Of a DNA stretch of 64,000 nucleotides, positions 13,490 to 25,408 are shown piece by piece. The position numbers and the translations under genes are program-made. Position 1 is the stretch's first letter, and every line of letters starts with the position of its first letter. Origin of the DNA: Neckera pumila (taxonomy: Eukaryota; Streptophyta; Bryopsida; Hypnales; Neckeraceae); the NCBI GenBank assembly GCA_963969595.1, contig OZ018410.1, forward strand, positions 28,834,913-28,898,912. Direction: 5' to 3'. The notes beneath the pieces are model-generated. The model made no database searches, was not told the origin of the DNA, and worked only from the letters and a program-made list of their open reading frames with translations.

Positions 13490-13990
13490 TATTAACAATT
13501 TATTTTTTTCTATCTCATTCCTACTTCTATTTAACAATTTTTAAAAGTTAGAATGGAAATCAAATTGTTACTTTTGACTTATTTTTTACCAAACTCTCAA
13601 TACAATATTCCAAAATAATTTCTTTTAGTTCAAAATCTATATTATATACTTTGAAGTTAAGAATTCAAAGCTTGAGAATTTCAATTCAATTCTCCAACTT
13701 AATTTCTTTTCAATTCAAAATCTATGTTGCAAAACTTTGGTGTTAAGAAAATTCAAAAGCCTTAGAATCTAATCAGGCAAGGTGAAAGAGAAAAAAAGTT
13801 TTTTTTCACTTTAAACGCAAATATTTTACAATCTACATGGTCGAAGATTTTGAAATTTTTTCCACACAACCTAAACTAGATAAGTAGAAGATCTTGTGTT
13901 AGATATGTAAACATAATATCTTAAATTTAAGATAATACTTTTAAAAGTTTTGCACTAAGAATTCCAAAGTACTAAAAATAAGTGTATCCA
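13490..13990 (+). mobile_element. Fragment of a TTAA-bounded repeat, subfamily A
   Basis: This holds the half of the A element with CTACTTCTATTTAACAATTT, the AAACGCAAATATTTTACAATCT block and the TTTCCACAC..AGATCTTGTGTTAGAT block, in the same order as the full copies. No intact terminus remains. Confidence 0.6.
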
Positions 13991-15254
13991 AAGGTGACCC
14001 TAGGCTTTCATGATTTTAGAAGGAGGCATTACATCTTATGCAAGAACCTGTATGTTCTAGAAAGGGATCACAATTAGAGCATCTCCACCGCATCACGTAC
14101 TCAAGAATGTAAAAATCCTTTCCTAGTGTGCAGTCGCAAGGGAGTTCCCGTTTTGTCTCCAAGTGCCGCATTGCCACCACACGTCACATTCATGAGCACC
14201 TCCATTACACCTCCATTAATTCACCTCCATTACAAAAATTGCAGAGTTTACAAAAGGAATTATTAAACAGGGATCAATTTACAATGAAAGTTGTAACTTC
14301 CCGATTATATTTCTCCTGCCGTGAATGTGCATAGCATTTTTGGCCAGCAATCAAGAATAGACTTGCCAACTGAATTGAAATATATTGCTGCACCCAACGC
14401 ATTTGAGATTTGTAATGTGGAAGGAAGCGGCTTTGAAGTTGATTGAGTCTAGGCTAGGAAGAATATTCTTCTAGTATGTTTTGGGGAGTTCTATGGGTCA
14501 AACGGTCAATTTCTTTCGGACTTTCATCCTCCCCGGTTATTTTAAAAATTGGCCGGAAGTATGCCGGGAGGTTCCAAAATTGGCTAGTCAATTTCCTAAG
14601 AATTTTTTTGCTCCCGGTAGCATTGCCGCCATTGTCCAATTCCAGTCGAAAATTTTCCTTGAAAGTCAAAATTTATCTGGTTGTAATTTTTTGGGGATTT
14701 CTTTTTTATTCTTAAAGTGGCTTTGTTTTGCTTAAAATGGGTTCATAAGCATTATCCTTGGCAAGAGTTGAACTTGGCATTGCCCCTACCAACTTAGGGC
14801 CAGGGATTCAGCCTTCCGAAAATGTACCGATCCAAAAGAAGGTCGATGCATTTTCAGGAGGCTAGTTAGTACAACATGCCCACAACATTCACATTTACAA
14901 GAATCAAAACATGATGATCCAAAAAAATGGAGAGAAAAGTGAGAACAAGCCACCATTTACAAGAATCAAACAACCTGAGCAAAAAAAATGGGGGAAGAAG
15001 TAGGTCATCCTTAGGAACCAAAGCAATTTAAGTGACTCTAGTCAAACAGCTGAAGTGCTTTATTATTAACAAGTATTGTGAGAAATCTATTATATACGCA
15101 TGTTAAAACACATACGTCAATGCCTTGAGGCCTGCACTCCAAGTTGATTATCTGGATGAGGATCGGTAAATATGAAATACTACCTCTCTTTCTTAAAAAG
15201 ATCCATGTTTCCCTTGTAAAAGACAAAGTAAACACAAGTCTTTTTCACAAAACA

Positions 15255-15848
15255 GGGAGTACTTGTTTTCCTAGTCTGGATTTTGAATGGACGATAGTTA
15301 CGTTTTCCATGATCATTTTCAGAAAGGGGTTGTCATGCATCCTCGGAGAATGAAATTTCTTCAAAGTCAGAGAAATTTCAGAGGAAAAGGAGGAGCCAAT
15401 TCCAAGCCTTCCTACTCAGAGGATGTGTGACACCCCTTTCTAGCGCTCCCATGAATTCTCGGAGAATGAGTTTACCACATCAACAACGTTGAAATTGTAG
15501 AGAAGTGGCTGAGAGGTGGAATTCCAACAACATGGTGAAATCCCAGCAACGGAGGGTAAAAACCCGGAGCGTGAATCCAAAAAGTTCTCAAAGAAAATTG
15601 TTTCGACCACTTTCTTCACCTACGGAGGAGAAGAAAGGGTGCTTGAAATTCTCCAAGAACTGGACCTCCGCCCCTACTGCATAGCCACTCGAACGACGCC
15701 ATGTGCCAATTCTCGGAGAATTCCAGGCAGGAAGAAAGATGCGTGACAACCCCTATTATTGATTGAGATTGGTAAACCAGAAATACTTGTTTCCCTGGCT
15801 TAGATTTTGAATGGACAACAGTTACATTTTCCGTGATCATTTTCATTA
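15255..15848. repeat. Direct repeats of about 75 bp flanking a block with recurring CTCGGAGAAT
   Basis: Positions 15255-15328 and 15774-15848 are diverged direct repeats (shared TACTTGTTT, GATTTTGAATGGAC and TTTTCC.TGATCATTTTCA). Between and within them CTCGGAGAAT recurs at about 15342, 15458 and 15713, each time near a TGACA(A)CCCCT or TTGTCAT motif. The nature of the block is unknown. Confidence 0.5.
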
Positions 15849-16762
15849 TCAATTGATCTAGCTGGAATTCAGTCTGGAGCTTAAACCTCCCGCAAGAACG
15901 AGAAGAACGATCATGAAATTGCTATGCACATGCATGGCAGGAGAAATATGACCGAGAAGTTACAATATGATCGATAAGTTATAATATGCACATTCACGGC
16001 AGTTTGCAGAAATTACACGGGAGCCGTCGCAAACAGACCTTGCCAAAAAAATGCAAGAGCCTTTGCAAAATTTACACAATCCTTGCAATAATAGGAATTT
16101 ACAGAAATTACAGTTTTCCGAGATCGACGGTGAGAGCTCGTAAGTTTTTGAAATTTTTTGTTGTACACAATTTGCAAGCCGCAGGGAGAGAATAATTCCT
16201 CGTTACGTGAGCTACTGCGTAGACGGAAAAGACCTTCAGTGTGGCGTGGACGGAGGGCTGTCGCGTTGTCCACGAAACCAAAGAAACCAAGAAAGCCTTT
16301 CGCGTGCTTGCAGTGGAGCCCAGAAGTGGAGCCTTCATGCAACAGTCGCGTTTCCGTGAGCCTTTGCGGTATGCGGTGGCGATGCTCTTAGATGGAGTTA
16401 CCTTACTAGTATTGCAAGTGATGCGTTTTCTTACATGGGTGACTATTAATCCATGGGAAAAGGATCCCACATGAATGGTTCGGTCCCACTCGAAAGGCTT
16501 TGATGTGTTGCAGCCTTCAACAAACAATAGTGACACAACTATTTGGAACCACGGCCGACCGCATGGTAACCATCCTTGCAAGCAAGTACTACAGCAATTC
16601 ATAGGGGAAAAATATTACAGTTCAGCACACCCTGTGAAACTCAGTACCTTGTGAATACTCATCTCGATAGTGATGAGGGTGGTCTATCAAGGTCGGCATA
16701 AATCGGGCCTGGTGGGAATGGTGTTTCTTTGGAAGGACAAGAGGAGAGAACTATCCGAGCTG

Positions 16763-17851
16763 TTATACAATACTAGGAGCATCACCGGTCCAGTTACAAG
16801 TTGCACGTTGCCACCGTGTGCGTATACAATCAACAAGTTGCGCATGCTGTGCCGGCTCAGGGATTGGAGCAGCAGTCGAGCCTTGGGGGCCGTCGGCCTT
16901 GAACTCCTCCACAAGGGCTGTATCCGGTGTCCATTTGGGAGGGACGGATACCCGCACTCTTGTCAAGCGTGGCCGTTGCTGCGTCACATCTCCGCTTGAG
17001 GCCACTGTTTTGGCAATTCCATTGAAGTGGTAAACCTCAAACTGTCGCTTGCCAAATAACGTCGCGGAGTCCTTAAGGCCACCCTTGCTCTTGTCCACTT
17101 GCAGAAGCGCCTGCCACAGTTCATTCCATATTACGATGTCGTTGCTGCAAAAGTTGTTCAGCATGTCCTGCGGCATTTCAATGTTAAAATCGAGTATAAT
17201 CTGTTGCAGAGCCTCGGGGCTAATAAAGCCTCCCCCACCGCTCTGATCTTGTGCATCAAATGCCTGACGGATTCTCGTTTCGTGATCCTCAATTTCCGTC
17301 TCATCTTGCACCGAGGTATCCAGCGCAAACAGAATGCTGTAGTGCGAATCGCTACCAATGACCCAAATCGGCCACTTCGGACATTTTAAGTTGCGTCCGA
17401 CATGCAAGAGGTTGAGGGATTCAAAGAGTGTGAGAAAGCCAACTTCAACACTCGTGGATATCCCCTTCATACACACCCCACCCAAGTCCATATTGTTGTC
17501 AAAGACGTTTGGGACGGCTTGCCCACACAGAAGAAGATTCACAATTTCCTGCACTCAGCCAAGCCCCGACAACGTTAGAATGAGCACAAATTAACATTTG
17601 TGATGTAGTCGCAAAGACAGCACGCATACCAGAGTAAGTGATAACAATTCCATCCCCAGTACAATACAGTCACGTGATCAAAAATTTCAAAATTGCTAAG
17701 GGGCAGTTTCCACGTGGCGGAAACCAGCCAGAATGATATTCATCTGGTGGGTTGGAGAGGGGGAATTATCAGACTGATATCAGCCGGGCTATTGAATCAT
17801 ATCACTCTAGCGGTCTGGTGCAATACTGGGACTCCCCTTACTTTCTTTAAT

Positions 17852-17885
<34 letters not shown>

Positions 17886-20823
17886 TTTTGAAATAATACC
17901 TGAGAGGCGTGACCAAACGGAGTTGTCACGAGTGGCTGAACGGGATCATCCCTGTCTGAGTGAACTAAGTCCTAATATCAAACCCGAGGACAACGCAGTC
18001 AAAAGCTAGAGAGGATCAATACACAGGAAATACTTAAAAAACAGTTTCTGAAACAGTTCCAGTCAATAATTCTTAAGTTTCAACAATCCGATCAAAAAAA
18101 ATTAACAATGACAATGTTGCTCAAATTTCAGTATAGCTAACCCATTTGCAGCCAGAAAATGGTGGTTTATATTGTGCCACGAGAAACAAGAAACTCTTCA
18201 AATGTGACACTTACAAGGCCTCTTGACAGGAGTAGCGAGAACAAAAGTAACAATGCCCCCCACGGACTTCTGAATGCAGGCAGCAAAGAATGAAGTTGCT
18301 GGTGAAGAGTAGACAAGGATGTCACTGTAGACACTCTGATAACCCTGTGCAACTCCTTGCCAGAGTCGAGGTATATCCCTTCCAACGTCTTTGCAATGGC
18401 CTGAAAAAGCGATCAGTCATGTCGTTGAGAACGATGAACTTTCTTATACAAATAGACAGCCCACAAATTAACGTACGACTGTCTTCTGAACCAGAGATAG
18501 ATTGTACAACAAACATCTGGAATCTTTAACTGAGTCAGTTTGCAAACAAAGCTGGAACCAATAAAGCTCTACAACTGTGCAACCTCCACTGAAAGCAATA
18601 GAAAACTAGATGTACATATTAGAATAAACCTAGCCAAACCTTCCGTAGAAACCTTCAAAAATTAGATCAGATATACAGCAACTCTCATAAAAAAACATAC
18701 TGCGGATTTTGCAGAACACTGCGATCAAATATGGGGGCAGAAGAAGGAAAGAATCTTCAAGGATTACAACGTTTGGTAATAAACCTCATCATGCTCTTGC
18801 TCATTGCTGCCATTGTCGCCATATATTTCAGGAATATCCAGCACAGCCAAGACAGCCTTCCGTTTTCCTCCAGCACGCCAAAGCGTTTCACCCATGGCCT
18901 GAACAAGAGCTCTGCCAGTCCGATGCAAGGACAACAGGGAAGCATAATCAACAAACTTCACAAAAGGAAATTATTTTACAAACAAACTTCAAGAATGATT
19001 GATAACATCCTATGTCAACAGAAAAAAGTGCAAATGAGGAATATCCGTACAGATGTCTACGTCAGAGAATGAGTTTATCATTCGAAATGGCTTGGGATAA
19101 GTAGGGAGGTAACTATAAATTACATATAGAGACTTTCAACTGCTAGTAAGTCAGAGGAGACAAATTCATCTGTTACAGAGGACAAACATTTGCACTAAAG
19201 AAGCCTAGATGTCATGCTATGGTCTTCCTGATAAATGCGGACATCTGCCTCCAAGCGACCAAATCATATCCTTGCATGTGGGATGCGTACATCTCAATCA
19301 AGCATACGTCACTCGTATTCATTATTCGCAACATGGTTGTCACCCTACCGTGTTCTTTGTGCATCTGAGAATATCAGCTTAACGTCGGCTGCATCACTAT
19401 TGCCCGTCTGAAGTGGCTTCAAAGGGGAGGATCGCAAGGCAGGTTTCGTTTTCATACCAGTATCCTTCTCATCTTCCGTTGCAAACAAGAGGTACTTCAA
19501 AACCAAAGCCTGGTAACATCATCCACGATATCAGTAAACATCCTCCAGTCTACCAGCAATGAAGAATAAGAATTAAGAAGTACTCATATGCCTCTGGATC
19601 AAATTGCTCCAAATGACGATATCAATCCTCACAACGAGGGTCCGACAACTTCAACATATATGGCTACCCCACATGCGCAGTGAGAGGGTCAACCCTTCTA
19701 CCGACCACCAATGTTCAAGACCATTCACATTCTTCACATAATGATAGCTAGACGATCTTAATCCTTCAATTGTGGAAGCTTGACGATTTTCAATGACTCT
19801 CAGTTACGGCTCCTTGCTAAATTCAACAGATGAAATGTCAAGGGAAATGATAGTTGACTCACCTGAATTGGGGCCAACACTCCACAAGGACCACCTTCCC
19901 GTTGCACGAGACCTAGAGACGTCTCCGGGTCAGGGCTGAACCTGCAAAATATCAACCCTTACAAACTTGAAAATCTCCATCATCATCATCGCACATACTA
20001 TATAATCGTCACACAAGAAGAAAGAGCATCTGGCTTCTTCAATTTCCATGAACTAGGCATTTCTAAGACCCAGAACAAGCATTTTAAAATGAAATCGATC
20101 CAATTCAGAGGTACAAAATTGCAAAATCAATAAGCTCAGAAACACGACGCAATGAAAGTCGCAACTTTGGAAGTAGATCTAGGTTCATCATCCTGTGTCT
20201 TGTTTATAGACAAAACCCCTGAACAAAAGAATATATGAAGATCCATTTCCAATACTGCAAGCCTTAATCACAATTTAGCATCATTAATAATGATGAGTTC
20301 ATTCCCCAAAATTTAAAGAACAAACATGGGTTTTCTCAAATTTAGTTCATAAGGTGGAAGAGAGGGCATCCAACCTAAAGCCTTGGTGACACCATTGACA
20401 GAGGACATCCTTGGAGACCTTGGTACCAAACACGAGCAAGTACAACTGCTCCGCCAGGCGCAGCGGAAGCTGTTGTCGCTCATCCTCCACTCTCCTCTTT
20501 CCTCGGTTCGTCTTCTCAGCAGTAGCGTCCCGTAACGGGGCAAGACCTTCAGATCGATCCGTGAGCTTAGTCGGGGTTCTGAGCTTGGTCAGCGGTATGG
20601 CGTCGACCTGTACGGAGGAAGACGGGTCTAAGGTTCCAAGTGTAGACACTCTCCGGTGTTCCGCCGCAGCAGCTCGAAGCTCTCGCTGTAGTCGCCGGTC
20701 CATAGCTTCCGGCGACTCAGTGCTCCCTGCGACATCCCGCGGTTTGCTCCGCTTTGCATCAGGAGCAGGCTGCAAACTCATCCGGAACGCCAGCTTGAGC
20801 TCCTCATCGTCATGCTCCCCCAT
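16763..20823 (-). CDS. MINDY3: MINDY-3-like lysine-48 deubiquitinase with UIM and EF-hand loop, 7 coding exons, 619 aa
   Basis: Exons (minus): 20823-20375, 19941-19863, 19509-19349, 18911-18785, 18400-18215, 17971-17900 and 17548-16763. All junctions are GT-AG and phases are consistent. Start chosen: ATG at 20823, directly before an acidic ubiquitin-interacting motif (EELKLAFRMS, residues 7-16). The catalytic centre is intact: Gln163 and Cys169 in VQREGGPCGVLAPIQ with the six-residue spacing known in MINDY enzymes, and His427 in GSDSHYSILFALD. An EF-hand-like loop (DAQDQSGGGGFIS) lies at about 456-468 and the family end signature CIRTRW..CNW near the C-terminus. From memory, the closest plant protein is the Arabidopsis UIM protein At1g43690 (about 600 aa). 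Family role: trimming of K48-linked ubiquitin chains. It is divergent from the MFS gene at 23598. One small departure is RWQRATCNW where relatives usually have WP. Confidence 0.94.
17852..17883. repeat. (AAC)n microsatellite in deubiquitinase intron 6
   Basis: About ten AAC units lie in the intron between 17899 and 17549, outside the coding exons. Confidence 0.95.
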
Positions 20824-23597
20824 GGCCAACACGGGATCCTCCGCGGTATCTATTCTGAAGATTTTTTAAAATGTAGAATGATAAGATCCAGCAACTTAGG
20901 TTCTACTCAGCATAGAGCCGAGACTACAACTGCCAATACAAACCCTACACCACCATAAAATCAAAAAATCAAAAATATTACAAACCCCATGTGCTCATCC
21001 CAGATTGCCCATTCCCATTGTCATACTCAAACCCTCTGCCAGTGAACATGCCTGCTCCTCCTGTTCCCCCAATTGTCCAGTTCAACACCTCCGATGCATC
21101 AAGTCCCACGACCTGGCGAAGAAACCAAACCCTAGGCGACCATGCCCGAACTCTGCACGCCAACAATAATGCCACTCTTCAAACGCTCTTCCCCACCACG
21201 ACCAGGGCGCCCACGGCGTGACCGGCGCGACCAGTCCCCTACAGAGCGAGGGCAAAATTCACAGCAAGCACTGATCCGGTTGCTCCCCACAAAATCGAGC
21301 CCTAAATCGAAAGAATTACCAATTCAAAAACCCTAACTTAAATGATGCGAGAGACTGATCGGGCAAGAGAGGTGTGCAAATGTTTAATGAGACCGTTCTG
21401 GAAGCTCGCAACGGACAGTCACTCGCAGTTGCGGGATGAGGGTTTCGGTAAGTTCGCAGAGAGAGAGTGATGAAGCTCCGGTTGCGCAACAACCGCGGAC
21501 GCTGAGTCGGCACTCCACGTCGGAATACGTAGGGTTCCGCCAATCAGTGGGTCCCGAATGGTGCCACCTCGGTGTATTCGACATGCCAGATGGGCATCAC
21601 GGATCCGGGTTGGAAAAGTTGAAATACCGTAAGTTATCTCAGAGTAAAAGTTAGGCCACAGTAGCCCAATTCCTCAGAGATTCAGTCCGGACTTCGGACC
21701 AGAAGACTCAGAGCCCTGAAGCCTGACCTGGGGCACACGTTGTTGTTGTCATCATGCTCAGGCCGAGGAGCTGCAAAGACAGTGATTAACTTAGCAGCAA
21801 ACTCGATATGAAAGGCGCGAGGTCAGGCAGCTGCCTCCCGCTACTAGTAAGGAAACGAAAGGGAAGCCAACTCAAGCAACACTTCAGTTCGATTCCAAGG
21901 TCATTACGACCGTGCCTGCCTACTTCTTCTTAACTTAAGTTAGTTGCCCAGCTAGCTAACTCCCGTGCTGCTGCTATTGCTCTCTCATTGCCATGGCGGA
22001 AAGACGACGTTTTCTGCCATCTTTTGGCCTCCGAAATCGCTACCTTTGCCATGGAAAGATCCCCAATTCTTCATAGGGTTTGGCATTTTAGTTGAGCGAC
22101 TGGCCTCCGTCGCCAAAATTCTAGCGCCCCCTCTGCTCCTCTCTGCTGTTGTGGTGAGAGCGCCTGCTTTGCTTGGTACGTGCTCTGCTCTGTTCTGAGA
22201 TTCCGGCCTCTTTAGCTCACACGTTGTACGATTCTGAATTCGGTGTTTATTAGGTTTCATCGCGAAGTTGGATTTTTGAATATTGCTGGGTGATCTATGT
22301 TAGCAGATCATCCGGTCGTCTTGTATTTCGGATGTTGAATCTCTAGTTTGATTTGCTCTTTTGGTTGTGGACTATTTTACAGGGTTAGTAATTCGTGAAT
22401 TTAAGCATTTTGGTTCTTCGCGTTTCCTCCATTTCCGACTATAAGAATAGAGCTCCGCCATCTTGGTAATCCTCTAGATACCGAATCTCCACTTGCAACA
22501 GTACGAATTTAGAGGGACTTGAATTTACTCTGGAAGTCATGCTTTTGAGGGGTTTCCACAAAATGGGTTTCGTCATCGTTGTCGGGCGAGTCAGTAAGTA
22601 AGTCAGTAAGGTCACTAGTCAGTAATGTCAGCAACTGCATCCGTGGGGTCTCTTGGGTAAAGAAGAATGTGATCTGGTCCGAAGCTGTCCAACATAGAGA
22701 GAGCTTGGGGTGTAGTCGATATGTTACTAACAGAATAGAATATCGGCAGAGTCTTTCCTAAACTTGACTCCTGTAGTAGTAGTGCTTGTGGAGAAGAGTT
22801 TCTGCTTCTAATCGAGCATTCTAGGTTTCAGGATGTGGGACATTCCTGCAAATTGATTGAAAACCTGATCGATGGTCCTACTAGCAACTTGAATTTCTGA
22901 GTTGTTAGTACACCCGAGTGTAATGCATGCGTGCCTGCATGGAGTTTGCTTGGGGATCTCAAACACTCACTTGCTGCTGCCGCTGGGATATTCGGCCGAT
23001 TTCTCAGCACTAGTGAGTGGTCCGAGTGGTCAGAATAAAGGTGGAACTTGCTCGAGTTTGGGAATCAACCGTGCCTGGAAGTTAATTAATGCGGATGCTT
23101 CTCCCACCACTATGAATGTCTATGTGTATGTCTTAACATTTCAGACCTTTGATCTCCACTCTTCTTGCGGGTTGTCTGCATTCCATACGCTGCTGATCAA
23201 TTTGAATGGTGTGCGACAGAGTCGCGGTTTATAAGCACTCCATGATGCCCTTGTAGTAGTGTGCATGGTGACCTACATGTCTGACTCTTGTAGACGTGAT
23301 CCAGAGTTGTGAACCTCCAAGAGTGCTTGCAAATGATTAGCAAGCATCAAGGTCGTCATCCGAGGATGCTCGCTCTTGTTTGACATGTGAAGAGTCAAAG
23401 ATTTGCAGCCGGTCTCGTTGAGCAAGTTGCCTGTCCAATTACTCAACAGCGTTCAGTTTTCATGTTCCAAGTATGACATCCATCCCTCCCCCAGCATGTT
23501 TGTGATTCCATTTTCCTGAGATGCCTCGATTACTTCTTCAAATCCTGGCTTTTAGATTTCAAAACGTGCGGGCACTGAGAATAATTTATGTGGCAGG
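20824..23597. promoter_or_regulatory. Divergent promoter / 5'UTR interval between the deubiquitinase and MFS genes
   Basis: The two genes start head-to-head 2.8 kb apart. The middle (about 21000-22200) is less AT-rich than the repeat regions and looks unique. CAG at 23594-23596 ends one base before the MFS start ATG and is a good splice acceptor. With a donor near 22176 (TTG/GTACGTG) or 22153 (GTG/GTGAGAG) it would define a 5'UTR intron of about 1.4 kb. On the other side, TCTTCAG about 45 bp before the deubiquitinase start could likewise end a leader intron. These are inferences; no TATA box was assigned. Confidence 0.5.
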
Positions 23598-25408
23598 ATG
23601 AAACTATTCTGGGGCCTGACGCTCTCCCTGTTCCTCATCAATCTAGCAGCCGTTCTCGAGAGGGCGGATGAATCCCTCCTCCCTGCAGTGTACAAAGAAG
23701 TTTCGGAAGCCTTTCAGGCGAGCCCTTCTGAATTGGGCACCCTCACCTTCATCCGCACCCTGGTGCAAGCTCTATGCTCTCCTCTTGCAGGCATCTTGGC
23801 CATGCGCTATTACCGCCCTTCGGTGATAGGACTGGGGACTCTCTTTTGGGCCATTTCCACCGCCGCTGTCGCCTTGTCCTTGACTTTCACACAATGCGCA
23901 TTCTCGCGGGCCTTGAATGGAATAGGGCTCGCCATTGTGGTGCCTGCTCTGCAGTCCTTCATTGCAGATAGTTACACTGAGTCGGGAAGAGGGGTGGCTT
24001 TTGGTTGGCTGAACCTCGTGGGCAGTGTGGGAGGCATCGCCGGCAGCACCACCGCCACGGTCATGGCCGGGTATGGCAGCATTTGGGGCATGGCTGGTTG
24101 GCGCGTTGCATTTCTCCTTGTTGCCGGTGTGAGTTCTGTTATTGGCTGGCTGGTGCACGTTTTCGTTACGGATCCACGGGACAATTCTAACAAAAACAGG
24201 AGCGTGGACGGGTGAGTGCAGATCATTTCCTTGAAGATATTATTATACAGCATTTTCCTATGATTTTGAGCAGCTTTTTCTTTCTAGGAAAAGTTGAGAA
24301 TTTAGGTCACAAAGTGTTGCTACCAGTTCTGAAGAGTCTGGATTACTTTGTCATGAGCTCATGTTGCACTGTTGAGGCGAAAAATTCAATGTTACGGTTT
24401 TAGTACATGGAGTGCTGGCAAGCTGCGAGCCTGATTCTAAATTATTTGCAGACGCGTGATGTCTAGATTCAAGACGGAAGAGAAAGTGGTCAAGAGCATT
24501 CACAGTGCGTGGCTTGATTCTTGGATTGCCATTAAAGCGGTGATGAAAGTACGAACGTTTCAGATCATCGTCATGCAAGGGCTCGTGGGCTCATTGCCAT
24601 GGATGGCTATGGTCTTCTTCACAATGTGGCTGGAGCTTATTGGTGAGACACTTCACCTGTCCGCTTCTCGCAAATAAACCTACACCCTTGTCATGCACTG
24701 AGCAAGGTGTCGACAAGTTTATTTTCATTTACAGCATTGGAAATGTCGACTGATCTGAGTCCTTGTGGGTGGGCTATCTCAGGGTTTGGACACAAAGCTG
24801 CCGCCAGCCTGATGAGCATCTTCTCCGCCGGCTGTGCCATTGGGGCTGTTTCTGGGGGCTGGTTAGGAGACCGAGCCGAGCAAAAGTTTCCTGGAAAAGG
24901 CCGCATTATGTGTGCCCAGTTCTCCTCTTTCATGGGCATTCCCTGCTCCTTGGTTCTGCTCCATGTCCTCCCGCAAGACCCTGACCGATGGGGCTTGTTT
25001 GCATCCATGTTTGTGTTCATGGGCTTAACGATCAGTTGGTGTCAGGCGTGTGCCAATAATCCCATGTTTGCGGATGTGGTCCCCGAGCAGCAAAGAACAG
25101 TAATCTATTCCTTCGACCGGGCTTTCGAAGGAGGGTTTGGAGCCCTGGCGGCGCCTCTGGTGGGGATTCTGGCGGAGAGAGTGTATGGCTACAGAGCCCA
25201 CATGGTGATTCCCAAGAATGGCTCCCCGGCGGAAGCCCTGGCGCTTTCTCGAGGCCTTTTTGCGGTGATGGCCATCCCCTTTGGCCTCTGCTGCTTGTGT
25301 TACACTCCGCTTTATTTCACTTACACCAAAGATAGAGAGGAAGCTCGGGCTCACAACTCGAAACAGGCCTACAACCCCATTTGGGATGAAGAGTCGTCGT
25401 TCAGGTAG
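23598..25408 (+). CDS. Major facilitator superfamily transporter, plant UNE2/spinster-like group, 3 coding exons, 476 aa
   Basis: Exons: 23598-24211, 24452-24642 and 24783-25408. The junctions restore conserved residues: exon 2/3 reads MWLELI-GFGHKA, so the acceptor is CAG at 24780-24782 rather than the one near 24734. Hydrophobic segments fit a 12-TM MFS protein. Marks of this plant group are ERADESLLPAVYKEV at residues 21-35 in TM1, RALNGIGLA at 104-112, GWR before TM6, a central loop of about 45 residues, and the second-half motif GGWLGDR at 293-299 before TM9. The signature between TM2 and TM3 is degenerate (GILAMRYYR), as I recall for relatives such as At1g78130. It is an integral membrane transporter; substrate and membrane cannot be told from the sequence. 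The last residues (YNPIWDEESS) are cytosolic. It shares the upstream region with the divergent deubiquitinase gene. Confidence 0.92.

Larger units (their letters stand above)
10238..16762. other. AT-rich gene-poor interval downstream of the deubiquitinase gene
   Basis: It contains the repeats listed separately at 11.7-12.3, 13.5 and 15.2-15.9 kb. The less AT-rich part at about 16100-16760 lies just past the deubiquitinase stop and is probably its 3' flank. A 164-codon minus-strand open frame there (16602-16108) has no recognisable domain. Nothing else was assignable. Confidence 0.5.

Noticed and set aside
14741..14830. Minus-strand segment with A-box-like TAAGTTGGTAGGGGC and B-box-like AGTTCAACTC, possibly a tRNA or SINE head
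   Set aside because: The box spacing is too short and no cloverleaf with acceptor stem could be drawn; only a weak tRNA-derived resemblance.
16108..16602. 164-codon minus-strand open frame downstream of the deubiquitinase
   Set aside because: No recognisable domain, overlapped by other equally long frames, and it lies where the 3' flank of the deubiquitinase gene is expected.
20411..20869. 152-codon plus-strand Ser/Arg-rich frame
   Set aside because: It is the antisense shadow of deubiquitinase exon 1, whose reading frame is supported by homology.
24707..24782. Alternative upstream start of MFS exon 3 at the CAG near 24734
   Set aside because: Using it would add residues between WLELI and GFGHK and shift the frame; the acceptor at 24780-24782 restores the conserved WLELIGF junction.
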